Assembly: GCF_018282095.1 (NCBI RefSeq)
Contig: NZ_CP074126.1
Coordinates: 2,118,501-2,182,500, forward strand
DNA from: Pseudovibrio brasiliensis
Lineage (GTDB): Bacteria; Pseudomonadota; Alphaproteobacteria; Rhizobiales; Stappiaceae
DNA: 64,000 nucleotides
Direction: 5' to 3'
Below, one piece after another: positions 1 through 8,929 of this stretch. Both the position numbers and the translations under genes were made by a program. A model generated the notes under the pieces. It had not been told where the DNA came from. It worked only from the letters and a program-made list of their open reading frames with translations, and searched no databases. Numbering within the stretch: position 1 is the first letter of the stretch; every line of letters starts with the position of its first letter.

Positions 1-272
1 TCGGTGAGCTGAGCAGTAACGTCTTTGAGCTTTTCATCACTCTCTTGCTTAATGCGCTCAGCAGTTGCTTCAGTAACTGCTGCGCCGATCTTCTTGTCGT
101 CTTCAGCTTTGGTTTTGGCAGTGGCCTGCGCAATCTCTTTTTCTTCTTTTTCTTTGATTGCGGCAACTGTCTCACGTTCAGCCTCTTCCTTTTCCTTAAA
201 GGTCCAGCCAAGAGCTTTATAAACCGCTTGCACCCATTGGAGTTGTTCGGGTGTTAGTTGATCGTCAGACAT
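1..272 (-). CDS. Unrecognised coiled-coil protein, N-terminal part (runs off left edge)
   Basis: An open frame starts with ATG at 272-270, about 50 bases after the tssM stop on the same strand, and runs off the window after 90 codons. It begins MSDDQLTPEQ and is very rich in Glu, Lys and Ala, consistent with a long helix or coiled coil. Residues 13-22 read W-x-Q-x-x-Y-K-x-L-G. The same spacing occurs near the N-terminus of the large protein encoded at 54889-57648, so the two may be relatives. Its position as the last visible gene of the type VI operon suggests an accessory or cargo role, but no known family is recognised. The gene is cut by the window edge, not visibly broken. Confidence 0.7.
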   Translation of the reverse strand, partial: MSDDQLTPEQLQWVQAVYKALGWTFKEKEEAERETVAAIKEKEEKEIAQATAKTKAEDDKKIGAAVTEATAERIKQESDEKLKDVTAQLT

Positions 273-323
273 TCGAGGCTCCACTCAGTATTGTTATTTT
301 TGAGAACCACTTAACCTGGTGTT

Positions 324-3300
324 CTAGGTGTTGAGCTCCTTGGGGCAGGTAAAATTCTGAAGTAGCCTTGCGGAGAATGGATTGTTCACGCTGTTTGCGA
401 TGAGATTGAAGGTGGCAAAACGATTTCCAAGTGAAAATCTCACCTTGTATTGATCAGGTATATCGGTCTTCGTTACGCGTGCCTTTTCCAGTAATCTAAA
501 GAGGGACCAGGGTCCGCTGAGATTGATGGAGTTAGCTTCTCCGGCAATCTCAGGAAAAAATGCCAAGCTAGCAGAAGGGACGCCATCGCCGGGCCAACTC
601 AGTTCAATGGGGCGAGACGGACCATGTGCATAACTCACTGTTGTCCCATCCACGGTGAGCGCGACACGGGTAGATCCGATATCCAGATCCAGTGGGGTCA
701 TCGTGAATGCAACAGATGGTTTATCCCCCCCATTTGCGAAATATGCGTTGCGAATATCGTTAGCTTTTTCGAAGACTTGAAGGCTGTCTTTGGAGACACC
801 AATCCGCGCGTTCTCGCCATCTCTCCATTTCCATGGTGTACTGGAGGTATCGACGAAGGATTTGATGTTGGTATTGAAAAACGCTTCAATCTTACCGCCG
901 GGTTTAAACAGGGTCGAAAAGTCATCCAGCATGACAGAAGCTTTTTGCCCATCAGCCACCGGATATCGGTTGGTCAAAGCTGTGCTGCAAAGTGGCAGAA
1001 CCTCAGAATCCCAGGCTGCGTTGATTGCTTTTTGCGCGTCATTGGAAGTTACCTGAGATGAAAACTGAAGCATCTCCTGTATCCAGCTCTGCAACGGCAT
1101 TGGCAGGTTAGGAGCCTCATCTTTAAGCGTCTTAACCGCATCACTACCGCCACCCAAAATGTAGCTAAGTGCATCCTGCTGACTGTTGTTGGCGAGTAGG
1201 ATTCGGTTTAATTCACGATAAAGATCAGTGACCTGCATCAACAGGGCATCCAAGGGCGTTGTTCCGCTGCCGCTGCCCAATGTGTAGTTATCAAGGGCCT
1301 CAAAGCGGGCCTGAACGGAGGACCCTGGAGGTGCCGTTCTTGGACCACCTTCACTGGTCGGGACAGCTTCACCAAGAACTTCAACCAGCTGCTGTTGTCT
1401 CAGGTTGGTTGTTGCACGGGCTTCTTCCTGTGCAATCCGCGCAGCGCCACCAGCCACGTTCTGAGCAATGCCAGTGGCGCTGGAGGGGGCTTCAGTACGG
1501 GTTAGCTGAGTCTGCTCTGCCACAGAAACAAGCATATTACGGATTGGCGAGTTCGGACCGGACGCGGTGTTAATGACGTCAGTGGCTTGTGCGAGACTGC
1601 CGAACTTCACGATCCGAAGGTCTGCCAACATCGCATCCCACATACGTGCATAGTCATCCAGATAAAGCCCGAGGACACCGCGTTCGATACGGGTAACCGT
1701 CTCTTCCTTGTTCTCAAGCTGCCCGTTGGGACCCAGCACCCAGCTTTCTCGAACGAAGCTCTGAATGCTGTCCACCAGTTGAGGCAGGAAGACTCCGTGG
1801 AAGCCATCATAGGTGTAAAGCCCAGGTATTCCTTCGGTCAACGGTTTCCCAGAGGAGCGCGTAAACACACGTGTCGTGGCAGAACCACCTGCTTCATCAG
1901 GACGCCATTCCGGCAGATTCTGAGCAGCTTGTCCGGCCTTTATGAAGGAGTAGGCGAGTTCTGCAATCGGTTGAGCGTTCAGGATTTCTCGAACCTGACT
2001 AACCAGCTGTGTGTTCACATCAATCCGAACCTTGAAAGGTTGTTGTAGCAAAGCGGCAAGGTGATTGGAAAGCTGTTCGCGTTCTGTGACCTGACGTGGA
2101 TCACTGTAGAGCGTTTGCCAGTCTGTTTCTTCCCAACGCTGAATGATCTCAGGTTCAATCGGCCCTTTATCAGCAAGCTCAAGATAAATGCGCAAAGCCT
2201 CGAACAGGAACTCAGGATTGTCGATGTTCGCAACCATCTGCTGCTCAAGACGCAACATCATACGGGGACGGAGGTAGCGTTCCAGCCCATTGTGATAGAG
2301 CGCGTCAGCATCCTCAGCGACAATCGGAACCTGGTTTAGGCCCCAACGCTCATTCTGAGGCGGTTTCTCTTGCTGATCAGAGTATCCTCCTGGCAAATCG
2401 CGCAGGTAGTTCAGCAGCGGCAACACAGCCAGATAGTTCGCATCATTTACGCGCACCGCATCAATACGATCTGCAAATTTTGGAAATTCTTTCAGGTCCG
2501 CATTCGCGCGATTGATGATATTTTCTTGATTAAGCTCATAGCTGATGACCCAGACGGTCGTCAGAAATGCGAGAGCTATAAAGCAAGCGGCCAGTGAAAG
2601 GCGTTTTCTGATCTTCTGCTTGCGCATCACCTGCTTGCTCTCACCAGCAAGATTGCCTTCTCCAAAGATCAGATCAAAGAACAAACGCTCGAGGAAATAG
2701 GCATGCCGCTCATATGGGGCTGAGGGAAGGGCTTGCCGGCCAACCCCATAAGCCTGCGCAATAGAACCTGCTAACAGATCAACCGGCTGTCCTTCCTGAG
2801 TCGCTGAGGTGAAGTAAACACCACGCAGGAAGCTGCGATCCTCGTAACGATTTGGCCGGAACATCTCAGTCAGAAAATCGTTCAGCACGGTCTGCAAAGA
2901 TGCCATTTGCTGCGGGAAGCTGAAGATTAGGCTTCTGTGCTGAATGTCGGTTTCTTTATTGAGATAGTCGTATACACGTGAGTTAAGCTGCTCCATCAGC
3001 AGCTCATATTCCTCATCAAAATGACTGATCGCGTTTTCCGAAGATTTCCCGTCATCGACAGGGAAGGTCATACCCCAAACTTGATGTCGTTCATCGCGCC
3101 CAAGGATCTGGAAGTAATCCGTGAAGCCAGCGATCAGATCGAGCTTCGTGAACATCACATAGATCGGAAATCTAAGCCCGAGTTGTTTCTCGGCCTCTTT
3201 GACGCGCTGTTTGACCGTCCGGGCCATATCAAGGCGTTGGTCGGACCTCAACGTCACCAGTTTGGCCAGATTGATCGCAATGATCATGCCGTTGAGGGGC

Positions 3301-3953
3301 TGGCGACGACGATTTTTCTTGATCAAAGTGAGAAGAGTATTCCAGCCGGATGCATCAATGATCTCGTCCTGATCCTGCATCGTATAACGACCAGCGCTGT
3401 CCACGATGATCGCGTTATTGCTGAACCAGTACTCACATTCTGCCGTCGGCTCCACGGTTGCAGCATCCACTTTCTGACCCAGCTTGTGAGCCAATGGAAA
3501 CTTCATGCCTGACCGGAGTAGGGCTGTGGTCTTGCCGGATTCTTCCGGACCAATCATCAGATACCACGGAAGCTGGTAGATAACGCGGCGCCCGAGCTTC
3601 CCGTCAACACTGGCTGTTTTAAGAATGTTCAGGCTCTTTTCCACCTTGGTGGTGACAAGAGCAGCTTCGTTCTTTGCCAGCTCGTCTGGGTCGACCTCAG
3701 GCTCTTCTTCCTCTTCTTCCTCTTCGTTTTTCGCCTCAGCTTCCCGTGCGCGGCGAGATAAACGCGCAATGTTGATGGTCGCCCAAATCATGAGCAGGCC
3801 CATCACGACCAGCATACGCACCACAGCCATTGCAAATGGCTTGGCGCCAAATATGGAAAGGCTTGGACCATAGATCCAGACAACTGCACACAGGATCAGT
3901 GTGATGAGGAGCGTAACGAACCAGAAGGGGAAAAAACGCTTGAGTCTACTCAT
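324..3953 (-). CDS. tssM: T6SS inner-membrane complex protein TssM (IcmF/VasK)
   Basis: TssM forms the inner-membrane core of the T6SS with TssL and contacts the TssJ lipoprotein across the periplasm. The 1209-residue product has the family's usual size. Two membrane segments lie near residues 11-29 and 41-60. An acidic run of Glu follows at about 77-90, then a cytoplasmic NTPase-like domain with Walker A GPEESGKT at 135-142. A third membrane segment sits at about 450-475, followed by a large periplasmic part. The intact Walker A Lys/Thr suggests nucleotide binding, which not all TssM proteins retain. Its start overlaps the tssL stop by 4 bases (ATGA), suggesting translational coupling. Assignment is by overall layout and neighbours. 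Confidence 0.96.
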   Translation of the reverse strand: MSRLKRFFPFWFVTLLITLILCAVVWIYGPSLSIFGAKPFAMAVVRMLVVMGLLMIWATINIARLSRRAREAEAKNEEEEEEEEPEVDPDELAKNEAALVTTKVEKSLNILKTASVDGKLGRRVIYQLPWYLMIGPEESGKTTALLRSGMKFPLAHKLGQKVDAATVEPTAECEYWFSNNAIIVDSAGRYTMQDQDEIIDASGWNTLLTLIKKNRRRQPLNGMIIAINLAKLVTLRSDQRLDMARTVKQRVKEAEKQLGLRFPIYVMFTKLDLIAGFTDYFQILGRDERHQVWGMTFPVDDGKSSENAISHFDEEYELLMEQLNSRVYDYLNKETDIQHRSLIFSFPQQMASLQTVLNDFLTEMFRPNRYEDRSFLRGVYFTSATQEGQPVDLLAGSIAQAYGVGRQALPSAPYERHAYFLERLFFDLIFGEGNLAGESKQVMRKQKIRKRLSLAACFIALAFLTTVWVISYELNQENIINRANADLKEFPKFADRIDAVRVNDANYLAVLPLLNYLRDLPGGYSDQQEKPPQNERWGLNQVPIVAEDADALYHNGLERYLRPRMMLRLEQQMVANIDNPEFLFEALRIYLELADKGPIEPEIIQRWEETDWQTLYSDPRQVTEREQLSNHLAALLQQPFKVRIDVNTQLVSQVREILNAQPIAELAYSFIKAGQAAQNLPEWRPDEAGGSATTRVFTRSSGKPLTEGIPGLYTYDGFHGVFLPQLVDSIQSFVRESWVLGPNGQLENKEETVTRIERGVLGLYLDDYARMWDAMLADLRIVKFGSLAQATDVINTASGPNSPIRNMLVSVAEQTQLTRTEAPSSATGIAQNVAGGAARIAQEEARATTNLRQQQLVEVLGEAVPTSEGGPRTAPPGSSVQARFEALDNYTLGSGSGTTPLDALLMQVTDLYRELNRILLANNSQQDALSYILGGGSDAVKTLKDEAPNLPMPLQSWIQEMLQFSSQVTSNDAQKAINAAWDSEVLPLCSTALTNRYPVADGQKASVMLDDFSTLFKPGGKIEAFFNTNIKSFVDTSSTPWKWRDGENARIGVSKDSLQVFEKANDIRNAYFANGGDKPSVAFTMTPLDLDIGSTRVALTVDGTTVSYAHGPSRPIELSWPGDGVPSASLAFFPEIAGEANSINLSGPWSLFRLLEKARVTKTDIPDQYKVRFSLGNRFATFNLIANSVNNPFSARLLQNFTCPKELNT

Positions 3954-5371
3954 TGCTGACCTCCCTGGCCAGTGCTAGGGATCAGCGTAATATCAATGCG
4001 CCTGTTCTGCGCACGCCCTTCAGCCGTTGCATTGGAAGCAATAGGATCAGCAGAACCTCTACCTATGGCTCTCACACGGTTCTTGTCAGTCAGACGAACC
4101 TTAATCAGATCAGCCACAGTCTGCGCGCGCGCTTTAGAAAGCGCCACATTGTTTCTGAATTGGGCGTTCCGGATCGGAATGTTGTCAGAATATCCAACCA
4201 CATTGATCCTGCCCGGGCGCGTGTTCAGCGCCTCTGCCACACGGTTCACAACTGGAATAAACCGAGCCGTCAACGTATCGCGTGCTGTCGCAAACATGCC
4301 TGACCCAGTCAGACGAATAACAACATTCCCATTGGCATTCATCACAACCACCAGGCCCTGCTGGATCTCAGTGGCAAGGAAGGCACTGATCTGCTGATAC
4401 GCCGTTGAACTGCGAACAACTTGAGGTGATGAAGGACTACCCGGCGTGCCGGGAGTAACCTGCTGCTGAGGCAGATTAGGCAATGCCGCGCGCGGTGGCG
4501 CTGGTTGATGCGTCAGATCTATCGGGCTGGTGTTGATGAGAGATTCATATTGAAATGCAATACGCTCACTCTTCTCACCAAGCCAGAACAACAATATGCC
4601 GTAGATCAGCAGTCCGAGCACAGCGGCACCGAAGAAGATCCCCCAGACCGGAATAGACCATTTAAGCGGCCTGTAGGCATCTTCTACACCGCGCCAATGC
4701 GGGGAAAGGTCAGTTTCCTGATCACCACGTAAAGAGCGAATAAGACGAGAGATACCATAGCGCAACCGCGACATGGTGTTGGTGCCTTGCGGCATGATCC
4801 GCAAGCGGCCTTCAAACCCGAGTGAAATACAAAGATACAACAATTCCAGAAGATCTTTGTCACGACTTGGATTGGCCTGCGTCTTCCTCAATAGATCATA
4901 AAATCTGTCACCACCGGACACGTCCTTATGGAAGTTGCTCACAAGGCTCTGCGTTGCCCAGATACTGCGGCTCCCCCAGGGGGTATTGAGAATGATGTCA
5001 TCAAGCGTGGCACAGAGAACATAGCGTGCAATGCGAATGGTTTTGGACGAAAGGCCACCCAGCATCGAGTTGTGTTCAAAAGCACGAATTTCAGAGATAA
5101 CGTGAGACCGAAGAGCGTTCACATCCCGGTGCTGGGAATGGTTCCGCAGGCGTGCGGCAAGCGCAAGCAAACTGCTTGCAGCTTTTACGAGAGCATTGTT
5201 GCCAAGGGGTACGAACTGAATGTCATCCGCCCCGAGGAACCAATAGCCCGCAGGGGTTTGTGCCGGAAGATTGGTGGTACCCGGCTCCATATGATCCGGA
5301 TTAGGGGCATCAGTAGAGATGACAGTGTCGATCGAATCCACCGAAAGGGCAGTGAAATCCTTCTTTGCCAT
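3950..5371 (-). CDS. tssL: T6SS membrane protein TssL (DotU) with C-terminal OmpA-like domain
   Basis: The 473-residue protein has a cytoplasmic DotU/TssL helical domain (about residues 40-235) and a single membrane helix at about 241-264. A Pro/Ser/Gln-rich periplasmic linker leads to a C-terminal OmpA-like peptidoglycan-binding domain at about 345-468, with the GYSDNIP motif and the NRRIDI ending. TssL anchors the membrane complex with TssM. The fused OmpA domain should fasten it to the cell wall directly, so a separate TagL is not needed. The start is ATG at 5371, 28 bases after the tssK stop. The fused architecture is well known in many proteobacterial T6SSs. Confidence 0.96.
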   Translation of the reverse strand: MAKKDFTALSVDSIDTVISTDAPNPDHMEPGTTNLPAQTPAGYWFLGADDIQFVPLGNNALVKAASSLLALAARLRNHSQHRDVNALRSHVISEIRAFEHNSMLGGLSSKTIRIARYVLCATLDDIILNTPWGSRSIWATQSLVSNFHKDVSGGDRFYDLLRKTQANPSRDKDLLELLYLCISLGFEGRLRIMPQGTNTMSRLRYGISRLIRSLRGDQETDLSPHWRGVEDAYRPLKWSIPVWGIFFGAAVLGLLIYGILLFWLGEKSERIAFQYESLINTSPIDLTHQPAPPRAALPNLPQQQVTPGTPGSPSSPQVVRSSTAYQQISAFLATEIQQGLVVVMNANGNVVIRLTGSGMFATARDTLTARFIPVVNRVAEALNTRPGRINVVGYSDNIPIRNAQFRNNVALSKARAQTVADLIKVRLTDKNRVRAIGRGSADPIASNATAEGRAQNRRIDITLIPSTGQGGQQ

Positions 5372-5399
5372 AATCTCAGCTCCTCTGTCCGTTCATCGC

Positions 5400-6737
5400 C
5401 TACTGCTCTCTGATCGCCCAGAGTTCCATCACAAGCTTCGGGAAGTCGCCCGCAACATGCAGCGCAAGGCCGCCTGAAACACGGATTTCGTCCCAATGTG
5501 ATGAGGCCGGATCCAGTTCGAAATATGCTGTGCCTGTGTGATACGGGATCTGCCGTGGTGCGACCGGTAACTGCTTCACCGCAATGCCTGCCAGCGCCGA
5601 GTTCACAAAGTCGCGGATTTGCTCCACTGAGCCGATCGTGATCTGACCTGGGAAGTGACGATTGATCACCTCAGATGGTAGATCAGCACTAACAGCAAGC
5701 ACAAAGCGTGCTGACTTGATCAGGCTGCGGTCGAGCAACATACCAACCCGCACACCGTACTTGCGCTCTTCCAGCGGGATCGGAACAGCTGTCTGCTCCA
5801 GAACCGCTGAAAGATGTTGCCTCAAATGGGCAATAACTGGCGCAAACGACTCTGTCAGAGCCTCATGGCGATAAGGCTGAAGTGTCGAGGGTCGTCGAGC
5901 CGCCGCTGTAAATGTCGCCAGTTCACCCACCAACTGAATGGAGATGCGATAGAGTGCTTCCGGATGAAGGGAGGGTGTCTGAGCAAAGTGAGCATAAAGT
6001 GGCTCGTATCGATTAACCGTCTGCAAAAGCAGGAAATCTGAAATTTCGGCAACACCTTTGCTGCCAGAGTTTGAAACACGGCCCGCCAAAGCATCTGCAC
6101 GGTGGCTCAACATGCCCCAGATTTCGCGAATATAGCCGTAAAGCACTGAGGAGGAATGCGAGGCAAGGCAGGTGGAGATGTACTCATCATCCAAAATGAC
6201 CTGCTTATCAGCCCGCACCTCAATCACACGTGCAATTGGCAGGCAGATCCAGCCATCCAGATCCTCAAAGTCAAACTTAAAAGTGAAACGCAGACGTCCG
6301 GTTTCCATCTGAACGCTGGCATCACTGCCGGTAATTGCATCCCGTGCTTCTGATTCATGCACTACGTAACGCGCCGCAGTTTCCTGAACGCCCGGATACT
6401 CGTACTCATAAGCGCCGGGTTGCCGAATGGGCAGAGCCAGATAGATGACAGAGTTTTTAACGCTCTCAGGCACTGGGATGGACGCAGGAGCGTCACATTC
6501 CTGTGGCATCTTGAAGGGAGTCCCATCCGGCATGACGCCGCTGGCAAAATTGAGCGCGAATTGTCCCAGTTTCAGAGCTTCCTGATTGATTTTCAGCTCT
6601 GTATGCCCCCATGGGTGAGGGCGAATGCTCGAGATACTGTCACTGACCAGCTGTTCCAGATAGCGATCATGCTGCTGGAAATGCTGGGGCTGTAGAAACA
6701 GGCCTTCTGACCAGACAACTTTGTTATGAGTGGTCAT
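5400..6737 (-). CDS. tssK: T6SS baseplate protein TssK
   Basis: TssK links the baseplate (TssF, TssG, TssE, VgrG) to the TssL/TssM membrane complex. The 445-residue product begins MTTHNKVVWSEG and continues with the family-typical LFLQPQHFQQHDRY stretch. The ATG at 6737 is chosen because it gives this conserved N-terminus and because it overlaps the tssJ stop codon by one base (TAATG), a common coupling arrangement. A reading frame open four codons further upstream would add only non-conserved residues. Length and both termini fit intact TssK. Confidence 0.96.
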   Translation of the reverse strand: MTTHNKVVWSEGLFLQPQHFQQHDRYLEQLVSDSISSIRPHPWGHTELKINQEALKLGQFALNFASGVMPDGTPFKMPQECDAPASIPVPESVKNSVIYLALPIRQPGAYEYEYPGVQETAARYVVHESEARDAITGSDASVQMETGRLRFTFKFDFEDLDGWICLPIARVIEVRADKQVILDDEYISTCLASHSSSVLYGYIREIWGMLSHRADALAGRVSNSGSKGVAEISDFLLLQTVNRYEPLYAHFAQTPSLHPEALYRISIQLVGELATFTAAARRPSTLQPYRHEALTESFAPVIAHLRQHLSAVLEQTAVPIPLEERKYGVRVGMLLDRSLIKSARFVLAVSADLPSEVINRHFPGQITIGSVEQIRDFVNSALAGIAVKQLPVAPRQIPYHTGTAYFELDPASSHWDEIRVSGGLALHVAGDFPKLVMELWAIREQ

Positions 6738-7231
6738 TAATAGAACCATCCTTCTTTTACTGTCTTGTCGGGCTGCAGAGTAATTTCAAGCTTGCTCAAG
6801 TAAGCGATGAGGCTCGATGGTTTGTTGTTTGGAACCGTAATCACTGAGCTCCAGGTCCCTGTATCCACTTTCCGAAAGGCACCAAGCACAGCAACGAAAG
6901 CCACGCTCGTATCAACCTTGACTGCTACCTTCATGATCTTTCCGGGAGCTATGAAAACTTCCTTCATATCCAGCAGGTTTTTGCCGAGAACCTGGTCTCC
7001 TTTTTCAAACAGAGTGAAAAAGTCATGAGTTTTAAACTCGGCATCAGAAGTAAGATAAAAGATCTTGACCTGAACAGGTGTCGACATGCCTTCTGCGTTC
7101 TGGTTCAGTTCCTTGTCCGCAATGACGGTTGTCGTGATCATGACAGGCATAGGCATCTCGGCGGAGCAGGAAGCCAGGCCGATACTCAAAAGCAAAATGT
7201 ACGCAATGCGTTTGATGTGGCTAATCGTCAT
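6737..7231 (-). CDS. tssJ: T6SS outer-membrane lipoprotein TssJ
   Basis: The 164-residue product has a lipoprotein signal peptide: Lys7-Arg8, a hydrophobic core, and the lipobox L-A-S-C with Cys22 as the lipidated residue. TssJ sits in the inner leaflet of the outer membrane and binds the periplasmic end of TssM. Start choice: ATG at 7231 gives a normal signal peptide and overlaps the upstream FHA gene by 11 bases. An in-frame TTG eight codons earlier lacks a better ribosome site. The remaining residues match a compact beta-sandwich lipoprotein in length, and the position between the fha and tssK genes is standard. Confidence 0.92.
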   Translation of the reverse strand: MTISHIKRIAYILLLSIGLASCSAEMPMPVMITTTVIADKELNQNAEGMSTPVQVKIFYLTSDAEFKTHDFFTLFEKGDQVLGKNLLDMKEVFIAPGKIMKVAVKVDTSVAFVAVLGAFRKVDTGTWSSVITVPNNKPSSLIAYLSKLEITLQPDKTVKEGWFY

Positions 7232-8036
7232 GTGGTTTACGAGCTTTGTTCTCAATGTCTTTTTTCGGTTCTACATCCCAATCCTCAGGAATGGTCTGGT
7301 GATGCGTTCTAGGTAATTTAAAGGCGTCAGATTCAGTGCGATTATGGTCCCAGGCACTTGCACCTTCTTCACTGGAAATGCCGCTGTCGCTTTCAAAAGG
7401 TACAGAGCTTGAGTACTTGTAACCTTCAAAGCCATAACTCACTGGTGGGATTGGCTCTTTTCCTTCACTAGCAGGATAGGAATCGAGCGTTTCAGTGGCT
7501 TTGCGAAGGATGTACTCAGGAGACTCAAGCGGGTCATTCAGAACTTCAGAGAGTTCATCCTCAGAAGAAACGATCTGGTCATCAACCCAGTCATCATCCT
7601 CACTCTCAAGTTCTTTGGGAAGCAGATCCGCAAGTGGATCAGGATTTTCTGGTGCATCCAGGAAATCATCGGTTTTCAGCCGAGCATCGGCACCTTCGGG
7701 CAGAAACTGGGTGCTGATGTAATAGCCGCCAATGCGGATGATGTCGCCTTCTTCCAAGCCACAAGCCTCGCCGTTCGGAATAGGTTCATCCCAGTCATTA
7801 ACGAAGGTGCCATTGGAGCTGGTGTCTACAACGCGATACCCGCCTTCATGCCATTCAACAATGCAATGACGGCGTGACAGTTGGTTTGCAGGATCGGGAA
7901 GTATCCAATCCGCAGTACTGCCGCGTCCTATAACGCAGCGTTCCTGTCGCAATATGCGCGTGCATTTCCCTGTATCGACCAACTCATGCCCCTTGGTCAA
8001 AATGAGTACTAAAACGATGCTCGTGTTATCAGCCAT
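7221..8036 (-). CDS. T6SS-associated FHA domain protein (Fha/TagH type)
   Basis: The 271-residue protein has an N-terminal forkhead-associated domain with the three diagnostic motifs: GRG at 37-39, SRRH at 54-57 and NGT at 75-77. FHA domains bind phosphothreonine. In T6SS clusters such proteins are phosphorylated by PpkA-type kinases and promote assembly. The C-terminal 170 residues are acidic and low in complexity, probably disordered. The likely kinase partner is the divergent gene at 25596-26348. No PppA-type phosphatase is seen in the window. ATG at 8036 is preferred over an upstream in-frame start because it begins directly at the FHA domain, 4 bases after the PAAR gene's stop. Confidence 0.92.
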   Translation of the reverse strand: MADNTSIVLVLILTKGHELVDTGKCTRILRQERCVIGRGSTADWILPDPANQLSRRHCIVEWHEGGYRVVDTSSNGTFVNDWDEPIPNGEACGLEEGDIIRIGGYYISTQFLPEGADARLKTDDFLDAPENPDPLADLLPKELESEDDDWVDDQIVSSEDELSEVLNDPLESPEYILRKATETLDSYPASEGKEPIPPVSYGFEGYKYSSSVPFESDSGISSEEGASAWDHNRTESDAFKLPRTHHQTIPEDWDVEPKKDIENKARKPHDD

Positions 8037-8040
8037 ATCC

Positions 8041-8331
8041 TCAGCCCCCGATAAGTACTGTGGGCCAGCCAAGGATGATGGTGCCGCCATGGGCAGTGAC
8101 ATCCAGCATACGCGCCGCCGGCAATCCGACGATCAAAGTGGTGACACTGCCTTTCATTATGGTATCCGGAGGCCCAACGCAGACGCACATATCCGACATG
8201 CGTGCCGCCGGAAGGTTCCCGATTAAGACGGTCGGTGCTCCTAGGGATATCGGGCCTCCTACGTGAGGAACGATACCGTTCACCATTGGACAGACATGCA
8301 TGTCTGTCATACGTGCTGCCGGGAAACTCAT
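8041..8331 (-). CDS. PAAR spike-tip protein
   Basis: The 96-residue protein contains repeated PAAR motifs (FPAARMTD near residue 3, LPAARMSD near 40, LPAARMLD near 70) spaced by Gly/Pro-rich turns, as in the cone-shaped PAAR proteins that sharpen the VgrG spike. It has no extension, so it is a bare tip that would carry separate cargo, not a fused effector. Its ATG overlaps the stop of the preceding small gene by 4 bases, and the vgrG gene is just upstream of that. The three genes look like one spike module. Confidence 0.95.
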   Translation of the reverse strand: MSFPAARMTDMHVCPMVNGIVPHVGGPISLGAPTVLIGNLPAARMSDMCVCVGPPDTIMKGSVTTLIVGLPAARMLDVTAHGGTIILGWPTVLIGG

Positions 8332-8921
8332 AGGGCCTCTATTTCATTATCTGCGAGTGCTCGTCCCAACTTGAAAGCTTTGACTAAGAACTCTTTGGGG
8401 TCCTCCACGTTGCTGTCATATACAGACAAAACTATAGATGACCCTACGGCAATACTAGTTAGGTTTTCTGGGGGAGGCGCAGGATCGAACTCAGGGGAAC
8501 CCATACTTCCACCGCTCCATCCCGCTGCTGCAGCAGCAAGACAGGCGGCAGTTTTGTATCCTCCGTCATCGGCAATTTTCATTGCTGCACGACGCAGGTC
8601 TTCTTCAGGCTTACGGACCCAGTCTTCCGCAGCTTTCAGCGCTATTTCCTCATCATCCGTAGGCACAGTGCCTTCCGGAAAGGACGCTCTGCTGACTTGG
8701 CTGGCCCACCACACTGCACGTGGTTTACTCAGGGCGTGAGCAAGTACCTTGACGGCATCTGACAGGAGTTCTGCATCCGCCAGGGTATCCACAACTTCGA
8801 TGGAAGACTTGTTATCTTCTGCAAGTGGTACTGCCTCATCTCCAAGTTCTAAAGGTCTCTTTTCGAGTAGTTCCTTGTAGGAATTGAGGAGCAATGTAGT
8901 ATTTGTCACGCTATTTTCCAT
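8328..8921 (-). CDS. Conserved small protein between vgrG and PAAR (possibly DUF6931 type)
   Basis: The 197-residue, mostly helical acidic protein has a central Ala-rich segment (CLAAAAAGWSGGSMG, about 127-141) with the look of a conserved core. It starts 8 bases after vgrG ends and overlaps the PAAR gene by 4 bases, so it is translated with the spike genes. Small genes in this position often encode adaptors or chaperones that load cargo on the VgrG/PAAR tip. That role is inferred from position only. I recall similar proteins being grouped as DUF6931, but this is from memory and cannot be checked here. There is no signal peptide or membrane segment. Confidence 0.75.
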   Translation of the reverse strand: MENSVTNTTLLLNSYKELLEKRPLELGDEAVPLAEDNKSSIEVVDTLADAELLSDAVKVLAHALSKPRAVWWASQVSRASFPEGTVPTDDEEIALKAAEDWVRKPEEDLRRAAMKIADDGGYKTAACLAAAAAGWSGGSMGSPEFDPAPPPENLTSIAVGSSIVLSVYDSNVEDPKEFLVKAFKLGRALADNEIEAL

Positions 8922-8929
8922 AATGCGCC

